Below are positions 50,129 through 58,729 of a stretch of 64,000 bases of DNA, piece by piece. The DNA comes from Pseudarthrobacter sp. W1I19. GTDB taxonomy: Bacteria; Actinomycetota; Actinomycetes; Actinomycetales; Micrococcaceae. The translations under genes and the position numbers were made by a program. The notes beneath the pieces are model-generated. The model saw only the letters and a list, made by a program, of their open reading frames with translations, was not told the origin of the DNA and searched no databases. Within the stretch, counting starts at the first letter, position 1; each line of letters opens with the position of its first letter. The stretch covers positions 2,356,001-2,420,000 of the forward strand of contig NZ_JAUSZR010000001.1 of the NCBI RefSeq assembly GCF_030817835.1, given 5' to 3'.

Positions 50129-50180
50129 TTGACAGAGACCAGTAACGCGCGTAACCTAAATCACAAGTAACGCGCGTTAC
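50129..50180 (+). promoter_or_regulatory. Promoter with two LacI-type operators before the second LacI gene
   Basis: TTGACA (50129-50134), 17-bp spacer, TAACCT (50152-50157): the same promoter boxes as at 44186. Operator 1, GTAACGCGCGTAAC (50142-50155), covers the spacer and -10. Operator 2, GTAACGCGCGTTAC (50167-50180), is a perfect 14-bp palindrome 25 bp further. The core CGCG differs from the ACGT core of the other operon. Confidence 0.75.
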
Positions 50181-50213
50181 CTGACCCAGTACCAAAAAAC
50201 ACCGGAGCATTCA

Positions 50214-51284
50214 ATGGCGAAGACCACCACCTCGACCCCTGCCGGGGCTGCGCGGCAGCGGGGTGTCACCATGAATGATGTCGCCAAACACGCCGGCGTT
50301 TCCCGGACCGCCGTCTCGTTCGTGCTGAGCAACCGCGAAAATGCCAGCATCTCCGAGGAGACCCGCGCCCGGATCAACGAAGCTGTCCAGGCCTTGGGCT
50401 ACCGCCCGAATGCCGGGGCACGGGCGCTGGCATCCCAGCGCAGTGATTGGTACGGGATCGTCACCGAGATCGTGACGGCACCGTTCGCCGTCGACATCAT
50501 CAAAGGTGCCCAGGACCAAGCCTGGCTGGACCGCAGGTTCCTGCTCATCGCGCCCTCCGACCAGGCCGATGCCGTAGGACCCAACCAGGGCCTGGAAGAT
50601 GCCGCCATTGAGAAGCTGCTGGAACAACGTGTGGAAGGCCTGCTCTATGCAGCCACGTACCACCGGGGCGTGCACGTTCCTGACAGCGCCAATGAGGTAC
50701 CCACCGTCCTGATTAACTGCTTCGATGCGGACGGAAGGCTGCCCTCGATCGTCCCCGACGAGCGTGCGGGCGGCCGCGTCGCCGTCGAACGCTTACTCCA
50801 GGCCGGCCACCACCGGATCGGAGTGATCAACCTGGACCCGGATATTCCGGCAGCAGTCGGCCGTTTGGCGGGTGCCCGCGAAGCACTTGCCGAGGCCGGG
50901 CTGAAGCTGGACCCGCATCTCGTGGTGCCCGGGCATGCAACGGCGGACGGCGGATACGAGGCTGCGTGCCAAATCCTGGACCGCTACACGGAAAAGGACA
51001 GGCCAACCGCGCTGTTCTGCCTCAACGACCGCATGGCGATGGGCGCTTACGACGCCATTAAGGAACGGGGCCTGACCATCCCCGGAGACATCGCCGTGAT
51101 TGGCTTCGACAACCAGGAACTGATTGCGGCCTACCTTAGGCCCAAGCTGACCACGGTTGCGTTGCCGTTCGAAAAAATGGGCGCCCTGGGAGTCCAGACG
51201 CTCGCAGCTCTGACAGCAGGACAGCCGATAACTGCCGACCAGCAATTAGTCGGCTGTCCGCTGCTAGAACGCTCTTCGGTCTGA
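50214..51284 (+). CDS. LacI-family transcriptional regulator (second)
   Basis: 356 residues. HTH: GVTMNDVAKHAGVSRTAVSF, then VLSNRENASIS; hinge LGYRPNAGARALASQ. The effector domain contains FCLNDRMAMGAYDAI and IAVIGFDNQELIAAYLRPKL. ATG 50214 follows GGAG. It stands first in the unit that contains the Dpp-type importer and two GH32 genes. The GTAACGCGCGTTAC palindromes at its own promoter suggest autoregulation together with control of that unit. Confidence 0.92.
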   Translation: MAKTTTSTPAGAARQRGVTMNDVAKHAGVSRTAVSFVLSNRENASISEETRARINEAVQALGYRPNAGARALASQRSDWYGIVTEIVTAPFAVDIIKGAQDQAWLDRRFLLIAPSDQADAVGPNQGLEDAAIEKLLEQRVEGLLYAATYHRGVHVPDSANEVPTVLINCFDADGRLPSIVPDERAGGRVAVERLLQAGHHRIGVINLDPDIPAAVGRLAGAREALAEAGLKLDPHLVVPGHATADGGYEAACQILDRYTEKDRPTALFCLNDRMAMGAYDAIKERGLTIPGDIAVIGFDNQELIAAYLRPKLTTVALPFEKMGALGVQTLAALTAGQPITADQQLVGCPLLERSSV

Positions 51285-51362
51285 CCGCGAAATCAAAAAC
51301 GAAGAGCAACCCCTCCCCCACCCCTTCACCTTGCCGATGAAGATAGGAAAGAGATAACCATC

Positions 51363-53033
51363 ATGACACAACCCCGATTCCTGAGGGCTGCCCGCATGAC
51401 CGCGGCCGGCCTGGCGGTAGGCGCACTGCTGCTGACTGGCTGTGCAGCCAACAAGCCCGGCGGCACCGACGCCGCAGCGAACGCCAGTGCCTTTCTCACC
51501 ATTCCGCGTGAGGACATGGGCACGTTCGTGCAGAACTTCAACCCGTTCGCGCCCGCCGTCAACCCGATGGTCCAGCAGTCCATTTACGAGTCGCTGCTGA
51601 TCTTCAACCCGGCCAAGGGTGACACGGTGCCGTGGCTCGCTACTGACTGGAAAGCAGCCGACGACGGCAAGTCCATCACCTTCACCCTCCGGGACGGCGT
51701 GAAGTGGTCTGACGGCCAGCCCCTCGTGGCCGAGGACGTCGCCTACACCTTCGAGCTCCAGAAGAAGATTAAGGGTGGTTACGACTACCTGGACACCGTT
51801 GCCGCCGAAGGGACCAACAAGGTCACCTTCAACTTCAACAAGCCATGGTCCCCGGCCCTTTACGACGTCGGACAGCTCAGCATCCTGCCCAAGCACATCT
51901 GGTCCGCCCTCGCTGATCCGGACAAGGACGCCAACGCCAAGCCCGTCGGCACCGGCCCCTACACCGAGGTTGACAGTTTCCAGGCCCAGTCCTTCGTGCT
52001 GAAGAAGAACCCCAACTACTGGCAGCCGGAAAAGCAAAAGATCGCAGGCATCAAGATGCTCGCCTTTGCCGGGAACGACGGCGCCAACCTCGCAGCCGTG
52101 AATGGCGACGTGGACTGGGCCCCGCAGTACATCCCGAACATCGAAAAGACGTTCATCTCCAAGGACAAAGACCACCGCCACTACTGGTTCCCTGCCACGG
52201 GCTCCATGATCAACTGGCAGCTCAACACCACCAAGGCCCCCTTCAACGATGTTGATGTCCGCAAGGCCCTGAGCATGGCCGTAGACCGGGAGCAGGTCAC
52301 CAAGATCGGCATGAGCGGCTACGCCAAGCCCGCAGACTGCACCGGACTCTCCGGCAGCTACGAGACCTGGAAAAACGACGCAGTCAAGGACAACTGCACC
52401 TGGACCAAGCTGGACGTCCAAAAAGCCAACGAGCTGCTGGACAAGGCGGGCTACCCGAAGGGTGCTGACGGCAAGCGTACGCTCAAGGACGGCAAGCCCT
52501 TCGAATTCGAGATCTCCGTGGGCGCGACTTCTTCTGACTGGCTGTCGGTGGCGAATGTGATCGCGCAGAACCTGGCAGAAGTCGGCGTCACAGTCAAAGT
52601 GGAGTCCCCGGACTGGGCTGCTGTGGTTGCCGGCTACGAAACCGGCGACTTCGACTCCGGCATCGTCTGGAGCGCCAACGACCCCAGCCCGTACAAGTAC
52701 TTCAACAACTCCATGGGCACAACCACGGTCAAGCCCGTCGGAACCAAGACATTCGACAACTACCACCGCTTCGGCGATCCCCAAGCCGACGCCCTGCTGG
52801 CAGAGTTCGCTGCAGAGGCGGACGAGTCCAAGCAGAAAGACATCGCCAACAAGCTGCAAGAAGAGTACAACGACGCCGCACCCCTGGTGCCGCTCTTCTC
52901 CGGCCCGGAATGGGGCGCCTTCAATGACACCCGCTTCACCGGCTGGCCCACCGAGGACAACCCTTACGCCACCCTCTCGGTGAGGTCGCCCACCACAGTG
53001 CTCGTTCTGACCACGCTGGAACCGCGCAAGTAA
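51363..53033 (+). CDS. ABC transporter substrate-binding lipoprotein, peptide/nickel type (family 5)
   Basis: 556 residues. Lipoprotein signal with lipobox LLTGC (Cys near residue 22). SBP_bac_5 landmarks: SITFTLRDGVKWSDGQPLVAEDV (in parts), KPVGTGPY, LNTTKAPFNDVDVRKAL and MAVDRE. Most relatives bind peptides, but some bind oligosaccharides. Here it is enclosed by GH32 genes and a LacI regulator, so a fructan oligomer or difructose anhydride is the better guess. It is separated from the permeases by a hairpin that may raise its relative amount. Confidence 0.9.
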   Translation: MTQPRFLRAARMTAAGLAVGALLLTGCAANKPGGTDAAANASAFLTIPREDMGTFVQNFNPFAPAVNPMVQQSIYESLLIFNPAKGDTVPWLATDWKAADDGKSITFTLRDGVKWSDGQPLVAEDVAYTFELQKKIKGGYDYLDTVAAEGTNKVTFNFNKPWSPALYDVGQLSILPKHIWSALADPDKDANAKPVGTGPYTEVDSFQAQSFVLKKNPNYWQPEKQKIAGIKMLAFAGNDGANLAAVNGDVDWAPQYIPNIEKTFISKDKDHRHYWFPATGSMINWQLNTTKAPFNDVDVRKALSMAVDREQVTKIGMSGYAKPADCTGLSGSYETWKNDAVKDNCTWTKLDVQKANELLDKAGYPKGADGKRTLKDGKPFEFEISVGATSSDWLSVANVIAQNLAEVGVTVKVESPDWAAVVAGYETGDFDSGIVWSANDPSPYKYFNNSMGTTTVKPVGTKTFDNYHRFGDPQADALLAEFAAEADESKQKDIANKLQEEYNDAAPLVPLFSGPEWGAFNDTRFTGWPTEDNPYATLSVRSPTTVLVLTTLEPRK

Positions 53034-53067
53034 ACGCAGCGGGCCGCCCCGGGCGGACCCCCACACT

Positions 53068-53103
53068 GCACGCCCGGCGGGCAACCAACCCCGCCGGGCG
53101 TGC
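53068..53103 (+). terminator. Intercistronic stem-loop between the binding protein and the permeases
   Basis: GCACGCCCGGCGGG pairs perfectly with CCCGCCGGGCGTGC around CAACCAAC. There is no T-tract. As in other binding-protein operons it could stabilise upstream mRNA or partly end transcription. Confidence 0.6.
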
Positions 53104-53139
53104 CCCAAACACTCCACAATTCCCGAATGGAGGGAAACC

Positions 53140-54117
53140 GTGCGCTTCATCCTGCGCCGCCTGGGTTTCTACCTGATCGCCTTCTGGGCATCCATCACCC
53201 TGAATTTCCTGCTCCCGCGGTTCATGCCCGGGGACCCCGTCTCCCGTATGTTCGCCCGCTCCCAGGACAGAATGCAGCCCGAACAGATCGAGGCCCTGCG
53301 CAAACTGCTCGGCGTTGACGACCGGCCCCTCCTGGAGCAATACACTGACTACCTTCACAACATCTTCACCGGGCAAATGGGCGTCTCCATCTCACGTTTC
53401 CCCACCCCGGTCACCGAGGTCATCTCATCCCAGATCGGCTGGACCCTCCTGCTCGGCGGAACCGCACTGGTGATTGCCGCCGTCGCGGGTAACCTGCTGG
53501 GCATCCTGGCCGCCTGGCGGCGCGGCGGCGCGATCGACTCCGCACTCCCCCCGCTGCTCGTGTTCATTGGCTCGTTCCCGTACTTCTGGCTGGCGATGGG
53601 TGCCCTGTACCTGTTCGGCGTGGTGCTGAACTGGTTCCCCATCCGCCACGCCTTCACCGATGGTTTGGAGCCCGGGTTTACGTGGGAGTTCATCGGCGAC
53701 GCCGGCGCCCACCTGGTGCTTCCGGCGCTGACCATCGTGCTGGTTTCCGTCGGCGGCTGGATGCTGGGCATGCGGAACACCATGATCGCCACCAACTCCG
53801 AGGACTACATCACCATGGCCGAAGCCAAGGGACTCCGCCCGGGCCGCATCATGCTCCGCTACGCAGCACGGAACGCCATGCTGCCATCGGTCACGAGCTT
53901 CGGCATGGGCCTGGGATTCGTAGTGGGCGGTGCGCTGCTCACCGAGGTGGTGTTCGCCTACCCCGGCGTCGGCTATCAACTCCTCAACGCGGTCCAGGGC
54001 CTCGACTACCCCCTCATGCAGGGCCTGTTCCTGACCATTACCGCAGCCGTGCTGCTGGCCAACTTCCTGGTGGACATCCTCTACGTCCGCCTCGACCCGC
54101 GCGTGCGCAGCAACTAG
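53140..54117 (+). CDS. ABC transporter permease, DppB/OppB type
   Basis: 325 residues. N-terminal FILRRLGFYLIAFWASITLNFLL-type first segment (residues 2-24), PGDPVSRMF motif, and the EAA-like loop EDYITMAEAKGLRPGRIMLR with the following GMGLGFVVGGALLTEVVF. GTG 53140 has GGAGGG 5 bp upstream. Forms the channel with the DppC-type protein. Confidence 0.93.
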   Translation: MRFILRRLGFYLIAFWASITLNFLLPRFMPGDPVSRMFARSQDRMQPEQIEALRKLLGVDDRPLLEQYTDYLHNIFTGQMGVSISRFPTPVTEVISSQIGWTLLLGGTALVIAAVAGNLLGILAAWRRGGAIDSALPPLLVFIGSFPYFWLAMGALYLFGVVLNWFPIRHAFTDGLEPGFTWEFIGDAGAHLVLPALTIVLVSVGGWMLGMRNTMIATNSEDYITMAEAKGLRPGRIMLRYAARNAMLPSVTSFGMGLGFVVGGALLTEVVFAYPGVGYQLLNAVQGLDYPLMQGLFLTITAAVLLANFLVDILYVRLDPRVRSN

Positions 54118-54128
54118 GGGGACCAATC

Positions 54129-55055
54129 ATGACAACCGCACTTCTGAAGCAGCCAACTCAAACCCTGGCTGTCCGCAAGCCCAACCGCAGCTTCGTCCAC
54201 GGCCTCCTCAGCAACAAGAAAGCCCTGACGGGCATGGCCGTGATGCTCGTCTTCATCGCACTGGCCCTGCTGGCACCGGTGCTTTTCCCCGGCGACCCGT
54301 CGCGGATCACCGCCATGGCCTCCCTGGAACCATCAGCCGAGCACTGGCTGGGAACTACAGCCAAGGGACAGGACGTCCTCGCACTGACCGTCCACGGCTC
54401 CCGGAGTTCCCTGTTCGTCGGGCTGACAGTGGGCTTCGCGTCCACCTTCATCGGCATCCTGGTGGGCCTTGCCTCAGCCTACTTCGGCAAGTTCATCGAC
54501 GAAGCACTTTCCCTGGCAACCAACGTCTTCCTGCTCCTTCCCGGCCTGCCGCTGCTGGTCATCCTGGCCGCATTCCTGCCTCCGGGCCTGGGCACCGTAA
54601 TTCTGGTCCTCGTCGTCACCGGCTGGGCGGGCTCAGCACGCGTCCTGCGCTCACAGGCCCTGTCCATCCGCTCCAAAGACTTTGTGGCCGCCGCGGTCGT
54701 GTCCGGCGAACGGGCCGGCCGGATCATGTTCCGCGAAATCCTGCCCAACATGGCCTCGATCGTTATGGGCACCCTGCTGGCCTGTGTCATCTACGGCATC
54801 GGCGCACAAGCGGGCCTGGAGTTCCTGGGCCTGGGTGATGTCAGCACGGTCTCCTGGGGCAACAACCTCTTCTGGGCCGGCAACGAAGGCGCCCTGCTCA
54901 CCGGCAGCTGGTGGGTTTTCATCCCCTCAGGTGTCTGCATCGCGCTGGTCGCCTTCGCGCTCGCCCTGATCAACTACGCCGTGGACGAGGTCACCAACCC
55001 GCGGCTCCGGAAGATCAAAACCCCGAAAAATACCGAACGGAGCGCCTCCAAATGA
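54129..55055 (+). CDS. ABC transporter permease, DppC/OppC type
   Basis: 308 residues. Typical pattern: a cytosolic N-terminus, a first TM segment (MAVMLVFIALALLAPVLF), an extracytoplasmic part with HWLGTTAKGQDVLAL, and an EAA-like loop RSKDFVAAAVVSGERAGRIM. ATG 54129 with GGGGG 8 bp before it; the longer frame upstream is a shadow of the DppB gene. It overlaps the ATPase start by 4 bp. Confidence 0.93.
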   Translation: MTTALLKQPTQTLAVRKPNRSFVHGLLSNKKALTGMAVMLVFIALALLAPVLFPGDPSRITAMASLEPSAEHWLGTTAKGQDVLALTVHGSRSSLFVGLTVGFASTFIGILVGLASAYFGKFIDEALSLATNVFLLLPGLPLLVILAAFLPPGLGTVILVLVVTGWAGSARVLRSQALSIRSKDFVAAAVVSGERAGRIMFREILPNMASIVMGTLLACVIYGIGAQAGLEFLGLGDVSTVSWGNNLFWAGNEGALLTGSWWVFIPSGVCIALVAFALALINYAVDEVTNPRLRKIKTPKNTERSASK

Positions 55056-56014
55056 CCATCTCCCAAGTCTCCTTCGGCTCCCACGAACCCGTCCTGGACG
55101 TCAAGGACCTCACCGTCAAGTACATCGGCGACACCCGCTCCACTACCGCCGTCGACCGCGTTTCCTTCAGCATTGGCACCGGCGAGGTGTTCGGCCTCGC
55201 AGGAGAGTCCGGCTGCGGGAAGTCCACCATCGCCAACTCGATCATGCGGCTCCTGAAGGACCCCGCCAAGATCGCAGGCGGCAGCATTTCCTTCGGCGGC
55301 AAGGACGTCCTGGCCATGAGCGCGGAGGAGCTGCGGCGCTTCCGCTGGCAGGACGTGGCCATGGTCTTCCAATCAGCCATGAACTCACTCAACCCCGTGC
55401 TGACCATCGGCGAACAGATCGTGGACATCTTCACCACCCACGCCGGCTACTCGCGCAAGGAATCCCTGCGGCGGGCGGGCGAACTGCTCGAACTCGTGAG
55501 GATCGACCCCGCGCGCCTCAAGTCCTACCCGCACCAGCTCTCGGGCGGGATGCGCCAACGGGCTGTCATAGCCATGGCGGTGGCGCTGAAGCCGTCGCTG
55601 CTGATCCTGGACGAACCCACCACCGCGCTGGATGTGGTGGTGCAGCAGGAGATCATGGCGCAAATCAAGGAACTCCAGCGCGAGCTCGGGTTCTCGGTCC
55701 TCTTCATCACGCACGATATGTCCCTCATGGTGGAACTCTCGCACCGCATGGCCGTGATGTACGGCGGCAGGATCGTGGAGACCGCGAAGGCACAGGACGT
55801 TTACGCAACCCCCCGCCACCCCTACACCCAGGCACTGATGGGCGCGTTCCCGCCGCTCACCGGCCCGCGTGTGCCGCTCACGGGGCTGCCGGACGGCGTG
55901 AAGTTCCGCAATATCCCGGACCTCACCGAGGCGGCTCCCGGCCACTTCGTGGCTCCGGTTGGTGCCGACGCTTCAGCGATCGATTCCGCAAACCTGGCAG
56001 GAGCCGCACGATGA
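55052..56014 (+). CDS. ABC transporter ATP-binding protein, DppD/OppD type
   Basis: 320 residues. Walker A GESGCGKST (about 51-59), Q-loop MVFQSAMNSLNPV, signature LSGGMRQRAVIAMA, Walker B LLILDEPTTALDV, H-loop THDMSLM, then the oligopeptide-type C-terminal extension (HPYTQALMGAFPPL). ATG overlaps the permease stop; the frame before it is not coding. Confidence 0.94.
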   Translation: MTISQVSFGSHEPVLDVKDLTVKYIGDTRSTTAVDRVSFSIGTGEVFGLAGESGCGKSTIANSIMRLLKDPAKIAGGSISFGGKDVLAMSAEELRRFRWQDVAMVFQSAMNSLNPVLTIGEQIVDIFTTHAGYSRKESLRRAGELLELVRIDPARLKSYPHQLSGGMRQRAVIAMAVALKPSLLILDEPTTALDVVVQQEIMAQIKELQRELGFSVLFITHDMSLMVELSHRMAVMYGGRIVETAKAQDVYATPRHPYTQALMGAFPPLTGPRVPLTGLPDGVKFRNIPDLTEAAPGHFVAPVGADASAIDSANLAGAAR

Positions 56015-57105
56015 GCCACTCCCTGACGTCCCCCGCGGCTGCTTCCACCGCCAGCACCCCCGCCCTTGAAATTCGTGGCCTGGGCAAGTCCTTCCCCATT
56101 GGCGGGCTGTTCTCCCGCGGATCGGTCCGCGCCCTGCACGGTGTGGACCTGACCCTTGGCCGCGGCGAGATCGTGGCGCTCGTGGGCGAATCCGGTTCCG
56201 GCAAGAGCACCCTGGCCCGCTGTGTTGCCCGGCTCGAGAAGCCGAGCTCCGGCGCGATCCTGATCGACGGCGTCGACATCCTCAAGCGCGACCGTTTCCA
56301 AGCCTCCCGGGCGTTCCGCTCGCAATTGCAGATGGTCTTCCAGGACCCCTTCGGTTCCCTGAACCCGGCCCACAGGATCGAGCATTTCCTGCGTCGTTCG
56401 TTGGCGATCCACGGGAAGGGTGGCGGTTCCGAAGAGGAGACCCAGCGGCGGCTCGAAAAACTGATGACCACTGTTGGCCTGCAGGCTGACATGCTGAATT
56501 CATATCCGCACGAGCTCTCCGGCGGCCAGCGCCAGCGCGTTGCGATTGCCCGGGCCCTCGCTGTGGAACCGCAGGTCATCCTGGCCGACGAACCCACCTC
56601 CATGCTCGATGTTTCCGTCCGGATCGGCGTGCTGAACCTGATGCGCAAACTACGCGACGAGCAGGGCATCTCCATGCTCTACATCACCCACGACCTCGCG
56701 TCCGCCCGCTACCTGGCGGACCGGACGGCGGTCATGTTCGCCGGGGAACTCGTTGAGGAAGGAGAGTCCCTGGACCTGCTGTCAAACCCCGCGCACCCCT
56801 ACACCCAACTTCTGGTTTCGGCTGTGCCGGATCCAGCCCGGGCGGGCTCTTACGACCCCGTCCGCCGCGCGGAACTGAGGCAAGCGGTGATGGCTTCGAC
56901 GCAATGCGCTTACGACGGCGACCCAAACCAGGCTTGTTCGGCCGACGAACCCGTGCGCCATCAGGTGGGGGACCCCGAAAACCGCCACTGGGTGCGCTGC
57001 CACCTCTACCGGCCCTGGGCTGGTGCCGACGGCCATGCCCTGGCGGGCGAACCGGCGCAACCCAACTTCCCGGCGTCGAACGCCCAAGAAAAGGCCTCCG
57101 CATGA
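56011..57105 (+). CDS. ABC transporter ATP-binding protein, DppF/OppF type
   Basis: 364 residues. Walker A GESGSGKST, QMVFQDPFGSLNP Q-loop, signature LSGGQRQRVAIARALAVEP, Walker B VILADEPTSMLDV, and an oligopeptide-type C-terminal domain with clustered cysteines near residues 300-330. ATGA overlaps join it to the genes on both sides, so the following GH32 enzyme is translationally coupled to the importer. That is a strong hint that the importer carries a fructoside. Confidence 0.94.
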   Translation: MSHSLTSPAAASTASTPALEIRGLGKSFPIGGLFSRGSVRALHGVDLTLGRGEIVALVGESGSGKSTLARCVARLEKPSSGAILIDGVDILKRDRFQASRAFRSQLQMVFQDPFGSLNPAHRIEHFLRRSLAIHGKGGGSEEETQRRLEKLMTTVGLQADMLNSYPHELSGGQRQRVAIARALAVEPQVILADEPTSMLDVSVRIGVLNLMRKLRDEQGISMLYITHDLASARYLADRTAVMFAGELVEEGESLDLLSNPAHPYTQLLVSAVPDPARAGSYDPVRRAELRQAVMASTQCAYDGDPNQACSADEPVRHQVGDPENRHWVRCHLYRPWAGADGHALAGEPAQPNFPASNAQEKASA

Positions 57106-58658
57106 CTGGATTGACCCACCCGCTCGCCACCGTTCCCCAGGATGAGTTGGTTGCCCGCGCCGAGGCCGATCCCCTCCGGCCACGCTTCCACTTCGTGTCG
57201 CCAGCCGGCTGGCTCAACGACCCCAACGGCGTCAGCCAGTGGAACGGGACGTACCACCTCTTCTACCAGTACAACCCGGAGGGCGCTTTCCACCACCGCA
57301 TCCAGTGGGGCCATGCCACCAGCACTGATCTCGTCACCTGGACGGACCAGCCGGTTGCCTTGGAACCGTCCGCCGGACCCGACGCCGAGGGCTGTTGGTC
57401 CGGGGTATTGGTGAACGACGGCGGCACGCCCACCCTGGTGTATTCGGGGCGCTTCGAAGGCAAGGAGCTGCCCTGCGTCGCCGTAGGATCCCCGGACCTG
57501 TTGAGCTGGACAAAGGACCCCGGAAACCCCGTGATCGCAGCACCCCCGGCTGGAGTAGACATCACCGCGTACCGTGATCACTGCGTCTGGCGTGAAGGAA
57601 CGAAGTGGCGGCAGTTGGTGGGGTCAGGCATTCGTCAGCACGGCGGTACGGCGTTTTTGTACGAGTCCTCCGATCTGCGGCAATGGGACTACATCGGGCC
57701 GTTGTTCATCGGCGATGCCTCACAAGGCGATCCTGCGGACAATGACTGGACGGGGACCATGTGGGAATGCGTGGAACTGTTCCGGGCGGGACAAGGTTCG
57801 CTGGGGTCCATACCCTCAGACGGCTCGCCGGATGTGCTCGTCTTCTCCGCGTGGAACGACGGCGACACCCGCCACCCGCTGTACTGGACCGGCCGATACG
57901 CCGGCGACACCTTTGAGGCCGCGGCGCTGCACCGACTCGACTACGGCGGCCGGTTCTTCTACGCACCGCAGTCGTTCCAGGATGAGTCCGGCCGGCGGGT
58001 CATGTTCGGTTGGATGCAGGAAGGCCGAACCGACGCCGCAATGGTGGAGGCCGGCTGGTCAGGGGTCATGAGCCTGCCGCGGACGGTCACGGTGGCGGAC
58101 GACGGTGCTCTCCGCTTCGCGCCCGTACCTGAAATCAAGAAGCTGCGCCGTGAGCACACCAGTTTGCCCGGACAGGTGCTGACCGGCACATCAGGGCCCT
58201 TGGAACCCGGTGTGTCCGGCAACCAACTCGACCTCGAACTGGACTTCCAACTGGCACCGGGCGCTCTGCTGCGGCTAGGTGTACTCGGCTCCACCGACAG
58301 GGGCACCTCCGGCAGCCCCAACGAGGAGACGGTCATCGAGCTGCGCAGGGCCTCTGACGGCACCAACACTGGCACGCTTCGCCTGGACCGCACGCGGAGC
58401 AGCCTCGATCCAACCGTTGACGTGGACGACAAGTCCGGACCCGTCCCCATGCCCGAAGGGCAAGTGCACCTGCGGGTCATCCTGGACCGGTCCGCCGTCG
58501 AAATTTTCGCCAACGGAGTCCCGCTCACAGCGCGCGTCTACCCCACCCTGGGCGGGGAACACGTCAGCCTTGCCGCCGAAGGAACGGTACGTATACTCGC
58601 CCTCGACGCCTGGACCATGGCCACCATCCATGAGGGTACACGGACCCTCATCCCCTGA
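57102..58658 (+). CDS. Cytoplasmic GH32 glycoside hydrolase (fructosidase), second copy
   Basis: 518 residues. Nucleophile Asp in GWLNDPNGVSQW (about residue 46), the mid-domain aspartate region YRDHCVW (the canonical RDP is altered to RDH), acid/base Glu in MWECVELFRAG. The C-terminal sandwich has AVEIFANGVPL. Without a signal peptide, it acts on imported sugar. ATG 57102 overlaps the ATPase stop by 4 bp. The C-V-E form of the acid/base motif (instead of C-P-D) and RDH suggest a specificity different from the first copy. Confidence 0.9.
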   Translation: MTGLTHPLATVPQDELVARAEADPLRPRFHFVSPAGWLNDPNGVSQWNGTYHLFYQYNPEGAFHHRIQWGHATSTDLVTWTDQPVALEPSAGPDAEGCWSGVLVNDGGTPTLVYSGRFEGKELPCVAVGSPDLLSWTKDPGNPVIAAPPAGVDITAYRDHCVWREGTKWRQLVGSGIRQHGGTAFLYESSDLRQWDYIGPLFIGDASQGDPADNDWTGTMWECVELFRAGQGSLGSIPSDGSPDVLVFSAWNDGDTRHPLYWTGRYAGDTFEAAALHRLDYGGRFFYAPQSFQDESGRRVMFGWMQEGRTDAAMVEAGWSGVMSLPRTVTVADDGALRFAPVPEIKKLRREHTSLPGQVLTGTSGPLEPGVSGNQLDLELDFQLAPGALLRLGVLGSTDRGTSGSPNEETVIELRRASDGTNTGTLRLDRTRSSLDPTVDVDDKSGPVPMPEGQVHLRVILDRSAVEIFANGVPLTARVYPTLGGEHVSLAAEGTVRILALDAWTMATIHEGTRTLIP

Positions 58659-58729
58659 CGCGCGGGGCCAATACATCAAAGCCCACTTACACAGCAGCAT
58701 CGAGGCTGCCCAAAAACACGAAGGAACTC

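Noticed and set aside
51264..53150. 628-codon open frame on the minus strand
   Set aside because: Antisense to the family 5 binding protein. Its Val/Gly/Leu-rich composition mirrors third-position GC bias and no motif is present.
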